64,000 nucleotides of DNA, taken from the NCBI RefSeq assembly GCF_019279795.1, contig NC_056732.1, forward strand, positions 1,080,084,016 to 1,080,148,015, given 5' to 3'. Position numbers and translations under genes: made by a program. Source of the stretch: Protopterus annectens (Eukaryota > Chordata > Ceratodontiformes > Protopteridae). Shown piece by piece: positions 42,786 to 53,428 of this stretch (within the stretch, counting starts at the first letter, position 1; the number at the start of each line of letters is the position of its first letter). The notes beneath the pieces were generated by a model. That model was not told the DNA's origin and searched no databases. It saw only the letters and a list, made by a program, of their open reading frames with translations.

Positions 42786-42917
42786 AATGGGGGTTGGCAT
42801 AATGGTTAAGGTGTTTATTTTGTAAACATAACATACAGGATTTGATTCTCAAACAGATTAATTAGCTAGGCTTAAGATGACCCACAAGGGCAGTTACCTA
42901 GTAGTAATCTATGAAAG
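42786..42917 (+). mobile_element. tRNA-derived SINE with L2-like 3' tail (SINE-1)
   Basis: The head has an A-box-like TGGCATAATGG (42795-42805) and a B-box-like GGATTTGATTCTC (42838-42850) at tRNA spacing, with a foldable stem TGTTT...AAACA between. The tail has AGCTAGGCTTAAGATGACCC, ACAAGGGC and AATCTATGAAAG, matching the 3' end of the LINE at 61262-61312. This is the pattern of a SINE mobilised by that LINE's machinery. It sits at the truncated 3' edge of DIRS-H. No clear target duplication was seen. Confidence 0.65.
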
Positions 42918-43800
42918 TTCTTGACCAAAAAGCTGAGGATACAGCCACAGACCTTGTAGAATGAGCTTTAGGAGGCATAGGCAAGGACAACCCTCTTTCA
43001 CTATAGACAAAGGAGATGCAATCTGTTAACCATTCTGCCAGTCTAACTTTAGAAACTGACTTGTCCAAACTGTTTGCATCTAGTCAGGCTTTCAAAAAAT
43101 CTTTGCAGAAAACCAAAATTGTCAGTATACATCCAAAAGATGGAGCATGTACTCTTCCCTTTGAAAAATTTGGAAAGAAAACAGAGGTTAAATGACCTGG
43201 TTAATATTTGACACAGAAGCTACCTTAGGCAAAAAGACGGGTTGGTCTGTAAGGAAACCATGTCTTTGTGGAAAACCTGGTAAGGAGCTTTGGCGGATAG
43301 GGCCTGGAGTTCAGATACTTGTCTAGCTGATGCAACAGCAACTAGAAAAATGGTTTTCCAAGACAAAAACTTAAAGTCTGGACCTGGTTGAAGCTTCCAA
43401 GGGGCCTTAGGTTACAGCTTGAAGCAAGATGGTTAAATCCCAATGAAGAATAGGACCCTTTAGTGGAGGTATAAGCAAAACATTCCTTTGAGAGAATCTT
43501 TCCATAATTTTGAAGAGGCTAATGAAGAATCTAGATGAAAGTTTGAAATGGCAGCCAACTAGACCTTAACAGTAGAAAAGCTCTCCATTGAAAAATGCAT
43601 CTAGAGAGTCAAGTACAGCTGGAAAAGGGGCAGAAAAAGGGTCCACATCCACTTAAATGGCCAGAAAACAAAACACCTCCATTTACTTTTGTAGATCTTT
43701 GCAGTAGAAGCTTTTTGAGGAGACAGTAATATGATGGACTGGGAAGGAAAATTTGGGCTGTCTAGCAAATCGGTGGAACTGGAGAAAACCACGTGGTCAG
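42918..43800 (-). pseudogene. DIRS-H tyrosine recombinase remnant
   Basis: Near 42960 the sense text is PPKAHSTRSVAVSSAFWSRT, holding the HxxR box. Upstream are KASTAKIYKSKWRCFVFW (43601-43792, core-binding start) and a decayed RQVSELQA-like Arg box near 43310. The Trp and Tyr boxes are gone: the copy ends at SINE-1. Confidence 0.7.
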
Positions 43801-45595
43801 TTTGAGGCCTGTTATGTTTGGATGAGTAATCCCCATCAGGAGAGAGAGGAGTTTTGGATTGGGATGCAGTATCCAGGGCGGATGCAGTATCCAGGGCGGA
43901 TGTAGAAGATCAGACCAGAGAAAGAGAAACCAAATCTGACAAGGCCAGAAAGGAGCAATGAGGATAACTCTGCTCTTCAACTGGTATGCTTTCTTGAGAA
44001 ATCTGTGGATGACGGGTAAGAGAGGGTATGCATAAAGACCGGAGGTCCATTCGTGGACAACAGCATCTCTCGGGGCTCCCCCCTTGGGAGGGATCAGGGC
44101 AAAGAACCTGCTGCACTTGTGGAAGGGAAAAGTGAAAAGGTTGCGGCATGGCTGGCCCCAGACAGAAAATTCTCTTCTCCACTTCGACATTGACAGGTCA
44201 CTCATGAGGCATCAAAACACACCTGCTTAGTTTGTCTGCAATCATGCTAGCTTTCTCCGCTAGGTGCACTGCTATGAGAAAGCATTCGGAAGAAATAATC
44301 CATTGCCACACGTAAAGTGCTTCTCAACACAGTGAGAAGATCTGGTTCCTCCTTGTTTGTTGATGTACCAGACCACAGACATTGTCCGTCTGAACAGCAA
44401 CAGAAAGGGAGAACATCTTGAGAGGCCTGCAATGCTAGCACGTCTGTTCTCAAACACCATGGCCATGAGAAGGGAAAGAACAAATGGATGACTTAGGGAA
44501 ACTTCACCTGAGAAACCACCATAGAAGATATCTTTTGCAATACTGAGTGAAGAATAGACCACTGTACCATGCGTCCACTACAGAATCTGCATGTGAAACC
44601 TAGCTAAAGGGACTGCAGTGATGGGTGCTATTACAGAACCCAATGTTTGTAAGGCTAGTTGTGCTGATAGAGAAGTGTGCAAGATCACTTTCTTGACCTG
44701 GGATCCGAGTGTCTGAATTCATCTAGGTGGAAGAGAGGCCATCTGTGTTACCATGTTTAGATGAGCACCTACTAACTCCAGTCTCTGCGTGGGTGCAAGT
44801 TGAGACTTGCTGTAACTGACTGGGATGCCAAGGTGAAGACAACTGATGCAAGTAATCCCTTGCCTGTAGAAGTAGTTGCCTGGATGTGACAGTTGGGAAC
44901 CAGTTGTCTAGGTATGGGAACACTGAATTCCAGCAGTCTCAGGTGAGCAGCTACCACTGTCTTGCATTTGGTGAACACCCTGGGGGCTGTGACGAGGCCA
45001 AAGCTCAGTGCTCTGAACTTAAATGACTGGCTCCCAGCCAGAAGTGCAGATATTTCCTAGAGCACCTGCTCATTTTGATGTGACAGTATGCATCCTAAAG
45101 ATCTATTGAGCTCATCCAATTATCCTTATGAGCAGTGATAAAATGGACTTAACCGTGACCATCCAGAACCTTGAATATTTCACTTGGTTTAATCTGTTGA
45201 GATCCATGACGGGTCTCCAGTCCCATCTTCTTTGTTACTAAGAAGGTCGTTGATTAGGTTCTAAATCCTCTCTGGTCTTGGGGGACCTCCTGGATGACTC
45301 TGAGCAGCTTTTTTATTTAAAATGCTGCCATATCCCTCTGACTGGATGGAACATAAGGAATTATTTTCATTCTTGCAGGGAAATTTGGGAAAATGGTATT
45401 ACATAACCTCTGGATATAATTTTCAACATACAGAAATCTCTTTGTGATGGATGCCCAGGCTTGTTGGTGCAAACACCCACTGACTGCCTCCAAAAGGCAA
45501 CAGTCGTACCTGCCTTTCAGGAGCGCTGGTAGGGTTTGTCCCAGAAAGAATTCCAGAAATCCTGGTTCTGCAGGCCACCTCTGCCACAGGGTCAA
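43801..45595 (-). pseudogene. pol: DIRS-H RT-RNase H remnant
   Basis: RT traces: STTFLVTKKMGLETRHGSQQ near 45200, IDL-DAYCHIKMSRCSRKYLHF (motif A, near 45070), VFTKCKTVVAAHLRLLEFSV and FPYLDNW with YLDN at 44903-44914 (Asn for the second Asp). RNase H trace: VWYINKQGGTRSS (44340-44390). The RNase H-YR linker (CLYAYPLLPVIHRFLKK-like) is at 43980-44060. Frames change throughout. Confidence 0.72.
43863..43898. repeat. 18-bp tandem duplication in DIRS-H
   Basis: GATGCAGTATCCAGGGCG occurs twice in a row (43863-43880, 43881-43898), giving a repeated HPPWIL in one frame. Local slippage. Confidence 0.9.
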
Positions 45596-47580
45596 TGTCT
45601 TCTGTTAGTGCGCCCCCACTGCCTCTAGCAGAACTAGCTCCACGAGAATGTTGAAAAGACTTTGGGATTTGTGAAGCACCATCATTCTACCTCCTCCTTG
45701 ATTCTGGAAAAAGGGTCTGAGCAGTAGAAAAACATATCCCTAGGCAGACAAGGTCTTTCCTTCCTATTAACATCTGGAGAGATTCATCAAACACAGCATT
45801 TACAGAGCTCCTTTATCAAATCTCTGCAATCTGGCAAATTGTGCCAAGTAATTTATCTACCTCAGGGCAAAGGTCATTGAGGCACAGACACATTTCCCAA
45901 ATCTGTCCAAGGCCATACACTTCTGTTAGGGGGATAGACAGATGTACTCTGCAAGCTCTTTTTCAGTGGCTGCTCCCCCAATCATAGAATCTATTGGGAC
46001 TTTACTCCAATGTGCCCAGTCTTTGTTGGGGCAGGGGAATACAAATTGATCAGGTGCTTAGGGATTGGCTCTAAAGTATCCAGTGTCTTTCATGCACAGT
46101 GAGAGACTACATTTATTAGCTCATCAGCTACAGGGGTCACCCAAGCCATAGCTGAGCCAAACCTGAAGGCCTCCAGAAATAGACTCCTTCTGGAAAGGGG
46201 GTTCAGAAGACATCCACCTTTCTGCTTTAAGATTTCTAATGTTTCTCCAAAGGAAATATTCCCCAGGTGAAGATCTGGGGGAACCTTCCCCCTTCATCAA
46301 AATCTGTCTCTTCCATGAGAGATTACTGAGGGTAATCCAGGTGTCTCCTCTTACACCAACTTCCAAGGGATCTCATCGGTGGAATGGTCTGGTGAGGTAC
46401 TGAAGTGGCACAGGAATCCCTCGGAACAGACTAGAGGTTTGATTAGGTAGCTGCCCTAGTGCCCAGTGGAAGAGGCGAGAGGTTCAGAACTCAAACCTGA
46501 TGGTGGAATTGAAGCAGGATTCAAGGGGGTAAACATGTCCTGTCTCTAGGTTGAGAGAAAGCCCCTCTCCACTACCACAAAGATGTAGGGTCTAGGTGAA
46601 ACAGATGTCCACAGCACCAGACCCAAAACCTCTACTCAAACTGAATTCCCCCAGAACCCCGCCTCAAAGGAGTAGTCTGACCTGAGCTGTCCAGCACCAA
46701 TGCTTCTAGGGGCAGATGGCTCTGAAAACTTCAGAGATGACTCCAACCCCCTGCAGTTGACACTTTTATTCAGAGTTCTTCTGCTCTGACACTGGAGCTG
46801 GGTGATTCAGGGATACTGAGTCTGGGTGACTCAGGGATGCTGAGTCAAAGAACCACCTTTCTTTGGATTCAAAAAGGACACCTTTATGGTTCTAGAATGC
46901 AAGGGCTCCAAAACCTGGGTGTCGGATCGAAGCAGGACATATAATTATCAGTTCAGAGGAAGGCATGCTTGCGAGTCTGATGGGAAATGGAGCTGGGATC
47001 ACCCCCATCTTGAGCCAAGCTCTGAGGAACTTCCTCTTCATCCTACTCGCTCCTGCTTTGGACAAGCTCCTGGAAGAGCTAAGGAAGGAGGTGGTAATTG
47101 TGGCCTGGAATGCCTCTTCGGTGTTTCCTGAAGAAATGGAATGTGGAGACAAACTGAGACCAGCTCCAGTGAAAACCTTGGTAATTGGATCCAAGACAAC
47201 CTGGACTTCAATGCAGTTGGACCGGATTTTTTGGAAATCTTGGCAGGCTGCTCAGAGGATGGAGCTGATATAGTACAGCGGTACAGAGACCTTATCTTAG
47301 AGTCTTTATCCATAGGGGGTCGAATCAGTCTTCCCCTTTTCAGACTTCTTTGAGGTTGCTTGAGCCTCAATTGGGATAGAGGAAACAGCAGGAGGGTTTC
47401 AAAACTAGTTTATTAGGTCTATCCATTAGTGTCCTAGTGCTGAAGACAGCACAAACAGTGCAAGCAGAGTCCAAAACAGGCAGCGTCCAAGCAATACAGA
47501 CACTCCATGTAGGCAACTGAATTGGGTATTTTGTGCCCAGATTAAATGAATGTCTTGAAACCAGTTGGTTTGTCAGTCAT
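45596..47580 (-). pseudogene. gag: DIRS-H gag remnant
   Basis: The start at 47580 (MTDKPTGFK) matches the start context of other copies. The zinc-module region reads GHKIPNSVAYMECLYC, then in another frame DSACTVCAVFSTRTLM, echoing CSACASFNRRTL. Further on, SPGEYFLWRNI (near 46270) matches SPPEDFSFGETL. A 24-bp tandem duplication (46798-46845) lies in the acidic part. Assignment rests on block order more than identity. Confidence 0.6.
46798..46845. repeat. 24-bp tandem duplication in DIRS-H gag
   Basis: CTGGGTGATTCAGGGATACT plus GAGT is repeated with two differences (46798-46821, 46822-46845). It keeps frame. Confidence 0.85.
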
Positions 47581-47700
47581 CCTGCTAATCCTAAAAAGGG
47601 GAAGGCCCAATAGGACAAAAACATTGTATAACATTAGCTTTTTAAGCAAGAAAAGGCAGGAAAAACTACCAACAACGGTAGTGAAGAGTATCCTAAATGG

Positions 47701-47899
47701 GTAGGAAATGACAATGAGAAGAAATCCGAATTTCCAACAATGGTACTGGGAGAAAACACCAAGGTCTCAGTTATAGTCACAGGAGGAGGACTTGATTAAT
47801 AGAAAAATGCACCTGAATAAAGGGAGGGAGGTGAAAGTAATTCAAGGAAAGTCTACTGCACACAGGGCAACTAGATTGCAGTGACAAGCACTGTCGACA
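47701..47899. other. Boundary zone between DIRS-H 5' end and LINE L2-5
   Basis: Probably the DIRS-H leader or terminal repeat followed by the LINE 5' UTR. I cannot place the joint. Confidence 0.35.
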
Positions 47900-47977
47900 T
47901 AGTTGCAAACCGGACACTCCTGACAGTGACTGATATTCTCATTCCAACAGTCTCATCAATAAAAAGGGTCTGTTGCC

Positions 47978-48069
47978 ATGGATATGACCTTTCCTACTGT
48001 CTCCGTTACCAGCTTGGTGGATAAGGGTATCCTGAGACAATGTAGAAATTGCCACATGTTTACTGACAA
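47978..48069 (+). pseudogene. L2-5 ORF1, N-terminal piece
   Basis: ATG at 47978 opens MDMTFPTVSVTSLVDKGILR followed by QCRNCHMFTD, a CxxC that pairs with CERC just beyond DIRS-G (about 53620). It stops at the DIRS-G insertion. Confidence 0.6.
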
Positions 48070-48113
48070 AGTACAATTTTGTACCTACCATAAATGTAGA
48101 TGTCCGATAGATA

Positions 48114-48247
48114 TGCAACTGCAGTCATAACATATGGGTTGTCCTGCCTCAGGCAGCCCTCGGTCGGCCGGATTCGCCTCCTCTGACGTCAGAACGGCTG
48201 GAGTATAAAGGCATCGGCCGACACCATCTTCTTCAGTGTTTCTTGCC
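48114..48247 (+). repeat. DIRS-G left inverted terminal repeat
   Basis: Inverted copy of 53429-53585. It contains TGACGTCA (48184-48191) and TATAAA (48204-48209) with 12 bp between, pointing rightward into the element against its genes. Confidence 0.9.
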
Positions 48248-48420
48248 CCAGATGCCAGGTGCCCTCCTAGGAAGGCTAAAATTGGTGAATGGATAAACAA
48301 TTCCAGACATGCACAACAGTAATAAACAGATACACCATAGGAGATACCCCCCAGCTAATAGGAATAGGGGTAGTGGACCCATGAAGAAAGATGCAGAGGG
48401 GTAGGAGGGTGGTAAAATCC

Positions 48421-48517
48421 GACTGCAGTTGCATATCTATCGGACATCTACATTTATGGTAGGTACAAAACTGTACTATGTCCTTCAAGAATGCAACTGC
48501 AGTCATAACATATAGGT
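48421..48517. repeat. DIRS-G internal complementary region
   Basis: The left arm is complementary to the 48070 end and the right arm to the 53598 end; the joint is CTGTACT|ATGTCCTTCAAG at 48477/48478. The right arm follows this copy's own end (GAAGGACAT, not GATGAACAT), so ICR and terminus have changed together. Confidence 0.93.
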
Positions 48518-48550
48518 TGAATACCATAGCCAAGCTGGGGGTGGATGGAA

Positions 48551-49705
48551 CTAAGAAAGGGATGGTGTAGCTAGAATGCCCTGCAGGACTGCCGAAGCAA
48601 AGCCTGCTCGGGATCTGGAGTATAAAGGCAGGTTGTAGTGCTTGGTAAATGTATGCACGGAGCTCCATGTAGCAGCCTCTAGAATGTCCTTTGTAGCCAC
48701 TCCTCTGAGGAAAGCTGTGGATGTGGCTATAGCTCTGGTGGAATGTGGCCTAATATTGGCTGGCACACCTTTTCCATGGAAAGGATAGCAGAATCTGATG
48801 CAGTGTCTAATCTATTTTGAAATTGTTTGTTTGGAGATTGCTTTTCCTTGTACTCCTGCAGCATAGGCTACAAACAGTTGGTCAGACTTTCTGGTGTCCT
48901 TAGTTCTGTCCAAGTAGTAGCGTAGTTGCCTGTGTATGTCCAAAGTATGCAGCAGCTTTTCCCCCCTGTTTCAAGGATTGGGGAAGAAAGTAGGCAGGTG
49001 AATAGCTTGATTTAGAGACACCCTGGAAATTACTTTTCGCATGAATGTAGGATTGGTTCTTAGAGAAACTCTGTCCTGATGAAAAATGAGGAAAGGAGGT
49101 ACTGCCATGAGTGCCTGTATCTCCGAGACTCTTCTTGCAGATGTGACTGCCAATAGAAAAAACGTTTTCCATGATAGAAATTGCATCTCTGAAGTTGCTG
49201 CTGGCTCAAAGGGAGGAAGAGTTAATTTTTCCAAAAAGAAATTGAGGTCCCATGCAGGTACTGGCTGTTTTCTGGGAGGTTTGATATTCTTTATCCCTCT
49301 TAGGAACGGTCTTGGCAAAGGATGCGAAAACACTGGTGGATCACAATTGTATTTTGCTGAGATTGCTGAGGCGTGAATCTTTATAGAAGAATATGAGAGT
49401 CCAGTATGAAACATTTCTGCCAAGTATTCCAATATCTGAGGTATACTCAGTAATGTTGTATCCTGACCCCTGTTGGCATTCCATATGCTGAATCTCTTCC
49501 ACTTGGCTGAATAGGTTTTTCTGGTGGAAGGTCTGCGTGCTTCCAGTAAGATCTCTTGAACTTTTTTGGAAAGAGAGATAGCGGAAGGAGTTATGGTAAC
49601 CTCCAGGCTGTCAGATGCAATGTTTTCAGGTTTTGATGGACAGTCCTGTAAATGTGTTGTGTTAGAAGCAGGGGCCATAGGGGCAGAGGCCACGGTTTGG
49701 TCCAA
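48551..49705 (-). pseudogene. DIRS-G tyrosine recombinase, one stop and one frameshift
   Basis: Frame 48971-49705 has a 60-residue linker, EARRPSTRKTYSAKWKRF, the helix SYSSIKIHASAISAKYN, and SARRVSEIQALMA with Arg I. A frameshift in a C run (about 48962) and a TAG where other copies have Trp in SKQTISKW (about 48812) separate it from the C-terminal frame. That frame has RPHSTRAIATSTAFLRG, ATWSSV and KHYNLP, holding the HxxR, Trp and Tyr boxes. All catalytic residues are retained. Confidence 0.9.
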
Positions 49706-50691
49706 GTTATGCTCAACAGCAATGGGTACCAGTGTTGCCTTGGCCAGTCAGGAGCTATCAAAATGCCTGTTGGCTGTTCTGCTTTGATCTTCAGTATCAC
49801 CTTGATCAGCAGAGGTAGAGGAGGGAATACATAAATTTTTAGGGACTTCCAGCTGAAGGAGAGAGCATCCGTTTTCCAGGCTAGAGGATGGTGGGTCCTT
49901 GTGCAGAACTTTTCCAGGTGATGATTCATGTGAGAAGCAAAGAGATCTACGTCCGGTCTTCCCCATGTCTTTGTTATTTGTGAGAAAATGTGAGGATGCA
50001 GCCTCCATTCGTGTGGATCCAAGAAATTTCTGCTCAGCTTGTCCGCCAGTACATTGTCCTTGCCCGGCACAAACTGGGATTGCAAATGTATCTTCAGACT
50101 CAGGGATTTTTCCCAGAGAATCATTGTTAGTCTGCAGAGGGGATAAGAATGAGTGCCTCCCTGCTTGTTTATATACCACATGACAGTGGTGTTGTCTGTC
50201 CTTATTAGCAAATGTCCTTGTAGTGATTTTTCGAAAGTCTCGATTGCATGCATCACTGCCAACATCTCTTTTTGGTTTATGTGCAGATGTCTTTCCCTTG
50301 GTGTCCACAGACCTTGAATGCATCTGCCCTCCATGTTCGCCCCCCATCCATGATCTGAGGAGTCTGTTGTAATCATTTGACCTGCTTGAGGTTTGCTGAA
50401 AGACATGCCTTTGCTTAACTGACTTGCTTGAGCCCACCACAAGAATTCTTTTTGCAGACATGGAATGAGTGGGATTACGTCCTCTAGGCTTTGGCTGTGT
50501 TGGGACCATAAGCTTTTTAAATACCATTGCAGCTTTCTCATATGAAGTCTTGCCAAAGGTATCAGAAGAATGCAAGATGCCATGAATCCCAGGGCCTGCA
50601 GGATTTTCCTTGCAGTCAGCTGGGAGAGCTTTGCTAGGCCTTTGAAGTACTCTGGTAACTGCTGTTGTTTTTCCTCTGTGAGGTAGGCCAT
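49591..50691 (-). pseudogene. pol: DIRS-G RNase H and RNase H-YR linker (separate frame)
   Basis: The open frame of 366 codons starts at MAYLTEEKQQQ, directly after the RT thumb. It has TTDSSDHGWGAN, QKEMLAVMHAIETF, RTDNTTVMWYINKQGG and LADKLSRNF, giving the four acidic residues of RNase H in order. It continues through DVDLFASHMNHH and PPLPLLIKVIL, the region before YR. It is out of frame with the RT by one base near 50695, probably a single-base loss. Confidence 0.9.
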
Positions 50692-51597
50692 TTGTGTTTG
50701 TGTCCAGTTTGGCTCCTAGGAAAGTACTCTGTTGGGATGGCAGTAGTCTTGATTTATGAATGTTGACTGTGTATCCCAAAGCCTGCAGTAGTTGAATGAC
50801 ATAGTCCAAGTTTGCTATTAAGGTTTGTTTGTTGTCTGCTTGTATGAGGCAGTCGTCCAGATAGGGGTATACTTGAATTCCCTGGAGTCTGCAGTGTGCC
50901 ACTACTGATGCCAGGCATTTTGTGAACACTCTGGGCGCAGTAGATAAGCCAAACAGCAATGCTGAGAATTGATAATGCTCTGTCCCTGCAAGAAATCTGA
51001 GGTATCTTCTGCAGCTTTGTCTGATTGGGACATGCAGGTATGCCTCCTTGAGGTCCTGAGTGACCAGCCAAGACCCCTTGCCCAGCATGGGAAGGAGCTG
51101 CTGCAACGTCAGCATTTTGAACTTTGGCACAATGAGAAAAGTATTCAGGGTAGACAAGTCCAGTATAGGCCTCCATTTGTTTTCTTTTCTTGGAACAAGG
51201 AACAGTCTTGAATAAAATCCCTGGCCTTGTTCCTGAGGAGGAACCCTTTCTATTGCTTTTATACTTAACAGCTTTGAAACTTGAGTGAGTGCCTCTGCCC
51301 TTTGATGATGTGGCAGGTTTGGCATGCCTTGTCTTACTGGTAAAGTATGGAAGTGGAATCTGTAACCCTTGTCTATTAAATCCAGAATCCAGTTGTCCTT
51401 TGGTTAATATATGCCAGTTTTTTGAGAATAAGGATAATTTTCCGCCCAAAGGTGCTTCTCTTTGAGCCTTTGTAGGCGGTATGAAAGTCAAGTCATTGTA
51501 ATTGTCCTTGTGGTGCAGCTGGGCTGCCTGCGCCACTTCTTTGATTTGGAGGTTGCCATTGGCGGCCCCTGTAGGATCCTCGGTATTGCCCTCTACC
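50692..51597 (-). pseudogene. pol: DIRS-G reverse transcriptase
   Basis: RT blocks in one frame (to 51325 and slightly beyond) are SRLFLVPRKENKWRPILDLS, LVTQDLKEAYLHVPI (motif A), SALLFGLSTAPRVF (motif B) and VYPYLDDCLIQ with YLDD at 50852-50863. Upstream, KGYRFHFHTLP is in frame, but NWHILTK and LGGKLSLFSKNW are one base out, so a second frameshift lies near 51390-51405. The methionine at 51325 is internal and not a true start. Catalytic residues look intact. Confidence 0.88.
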
Positions 51598-53307
51598 TCA
51601 GGCACGCCTGTTTTTTCCCCTTTGAAACTTGTCAGATTCTGGGAAGGACCAATTCTTTGAAGGCCAGTTTCTGCTGAATCTGGGTGGCTGAACCTGGAGG
51701 AAATCCTTGACTGTCTGTACTGACTTAACTTTTTCCTCAATGGATTTCAACACATCTTGTGCATTAGCACCAAAAAGCTTCTGTTTTCCCAGAGGTGCAT
51801 CAAGTAACTTTACTTTAACATGGCCTGGCAATGGCTGATCTTTTAACCAAGCATGTCTACGTATCACAGCCCCAGTCATAGCTGCCCTACATGAAGCCTC
51901 CAATGCATCATAACCACACTGAAGAAAATGATTGTTAACCTGCTGAGTGTTATGTATATGATCCTGCAATGCCTTTCTATCAATAGGATCAGGAGAGGCT
52001 AGCTTTTTCTGTAAATCATCCAGTAAAAAATCCTGGTACTGAAACATATGAAAAAGGCAGTTAAGTGACCTCATGGCTAGGGTGGTAGAGGTATAAACTT
52101 TTTTACCCCATCTCTCCAGGGACCTAGCTTCCCTATCTGCTGGTAGTGGATTCTTGGCAGTGGAAGTAGCCACTCCCTTGGGGCCCTGTGAAATAGTTTC
52201 TAGATCCACAGAGTGGGCCTTAAAGAGATGTTTGTGAGTGTCAGGGACCCTATAATATCGGTCTGGCTTGACAGGAGCAGGGGGAAGAGAATCAGGGTTA
52301 GCACTGGAGTCAGAGAAAACATCATCCAAAACATCCATAACAGGAGGAATAGGTAAAGGTCTGTGCTGGGGAAGCTTGAGGAAGGTACGTAGCCTTTTCC
52401 TGGAATCAGAGAATTCCTGACCCTGCCATTTAAAATGTTCCTTCATGGAATGCAGGACTTCACCAAACGAGAAATCCTCTGCAGGGGAGGCAGAGGGAAT
52501 AGATTCCTCAGCATCAGAGTCCTCATAGGCCTGGAAGGATTCTTCTTGGGTGTCTGAATGCTCAGAATCCCCAGAGACTTCATCTGAAGAGAGGTTGTCA
52601 GCCTGCTCAGTTCTGGGCCTTTTCTCTGCAGGTGGCTGAGAACCTCTGTCTGGGTGAGGCTGAGACCCCCTGATAAGAGAAATAAGATCTGCAGCAAGAG
52701 ACATGATCTGTTTATCAGAAGAAGTGGCCTGAGCAGCAGGTTTAGGATGGGCCTTGGCCTGGCTGGAGGCCTTAGCACGTGCAAAGGCCTTGATGGACAT
52801 GGAAACAGGAGGCCTAGCAGCCCCACGTGCAGGAGTAACCTTGTCTACGGGAATGGTGTCGGGTAGATCCAGAACTTCGGTTTCTGGAGGAAAATCAACA
52901 ACCGGCACTGGAGAGACCTCCGAGACCGAAGGACGTGTTAATGCTGTGTCGTCAGCCTGGAGCGGTTGAATTACCGCTTCCGAAGGGACCGAAGCACTAG
53001 CGGAGGGTTTAGGAGTTGCATCGGTGGAGGACGCGGGTTGAGGAAGTCGGTCCCGGTCCTTTCGTTTTTTGGTAGATTGAGTTGTCGGTTGATCCGACGA
53101 CATGATATACGCGAAAGATTCACCGAAAAAGTCTTCGGCAAATTCTGCCCAGCGCCTGAGGGTGCGCTTATTAAAGCAAGCACAGGCAGCACAGGCCGAG
53201 ACGTTGTGGTCTGGGCCCAGGCAAGGAAGGCAGTAAGAATGGAAGTCCTTATGAGGTATTTGTTTACCACAAGACAAACAATTAACTTTCTCAATTTGTT
53301 CTGACAT
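51598..53307 (-). CDS. gag: DIRS-G Gag, intact 569-codon frame
   Basis: I set the start at 53307: the frame is open to 53613, but the first 102 codons lie in the terminal repeat and leader, and MSEQ is the start shared with other copies. The N-terminal module has C10, C13, H23, C26, C29, H34, C39 and C42, enough for two zinc ions. Next come a basic KKRKDRDR patch, a Pro/Ala/Lys-rich linker, an acidic stretch (SDAEESIPSASPAEDFSFG), PDRYYRVPDTH, and a conserved helical core with RRHAWLKDQPLP and VKSVQTVKDFLQVQPPRFSR at the end. The role in RNA packaging is inferred from its place before pol. The pol frame begins in another frame overlapping its end. Confidence 0.88.
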   Translation of the reverse strand: MSEQIEKVNCLSCGKQIPHKDFHSYCLPCLGPDHNVSACAACACFNKRTLRRWAEFAEDFFGESFAYIMSSDQPTTQSTKKRKDRDRLPQPASSTDATPKPSASASVPSEAVIQPLQADDTALTRPSVSEVSPVPVVDFPPETEVLDLPDTIPVDKVTPARGAARPPVSMSIKAFARAKASSQAKAHPKPAAQATSSDKQIMSLAADLISLIRGSQPHPDRGSQPPAEKRPRTEQADNLSSDEVSGDSEHSDTQEESFQAYEDSDAEESIPSASPAEDFSFGEVLHSMKEHFKWQGQEFSDSRKRLRTFLKLPQHRPLPIPPVMDVLDDVFSDSSANPDSLPPAPVKPDRYYRVPDTHKHLFKAHSVDLETISQGPKGVATSTAKNPLPADREARSLERWGKKVYTSTTLAMRSLNCLFHMFQYQDFLLDDLQKKLASPDPIDRKALQDHIHNTQQVNNHFLQCGYDALEASCRAAMTGAVIRRHAWLKDQPLPGHVKVKLLDAPLGKQKLFGANAQDVLKSIEEKVKSVQTVKDFLQVQPPRFSRNWPSKNWSFPESDKFQRGKNRRA

Positions 53308-53428
53308 CGGCTGAGGCAAGAAAAAATGTTCCCCAACGGGGTACTTAGCTTTTAGATGACTTCGGTACTGAAAACACAGGAGCTGACCGACCGGCACTTG
53401 CGAACTGCTTCTGCTTCGGGCACCGCGC

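Larger units (their letters stand above)
42918..47700 (-). mobile_element. DIRS-H, third and highly decayed DIRS lineage
   Basis: On the minus strand gag (about 45610-47580), RT (44600-45600), RNase H (44200-44600) and YR (42918-43800) are recognisable in DIRS order but with stops every few dozen codons. The left end (YR terminus, ICR and repeat) is missing at SINE-1. The 5' leader near 47581-47620 resembles that of the main family (AAAAAGGGGAAGGCCCAAT). The right limit is uncertain. Confidence 0.7.

Noticed and set aside
42795..42850. A functional tRNA gene
   Set aside because: Only A- and B-box likeness remains, the acceptor stem does not pair, and it runs into a LINE-like tail, so a SINE fits better.
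49748..51325. 525-codon minus-strand frame as one intact protein
   Set aside because: Only the first ~200 codons are RT; after the frameshift near 50695 it continues as out-of-frame text while RNase H is in the neighbouring frame.
50754..51740. 328-codon minus-strand frame as an extra gene between gag and pol
   Set aside because: Its first part is the pol leader; from about 51400 on it is an out-of-frame reading of RT.
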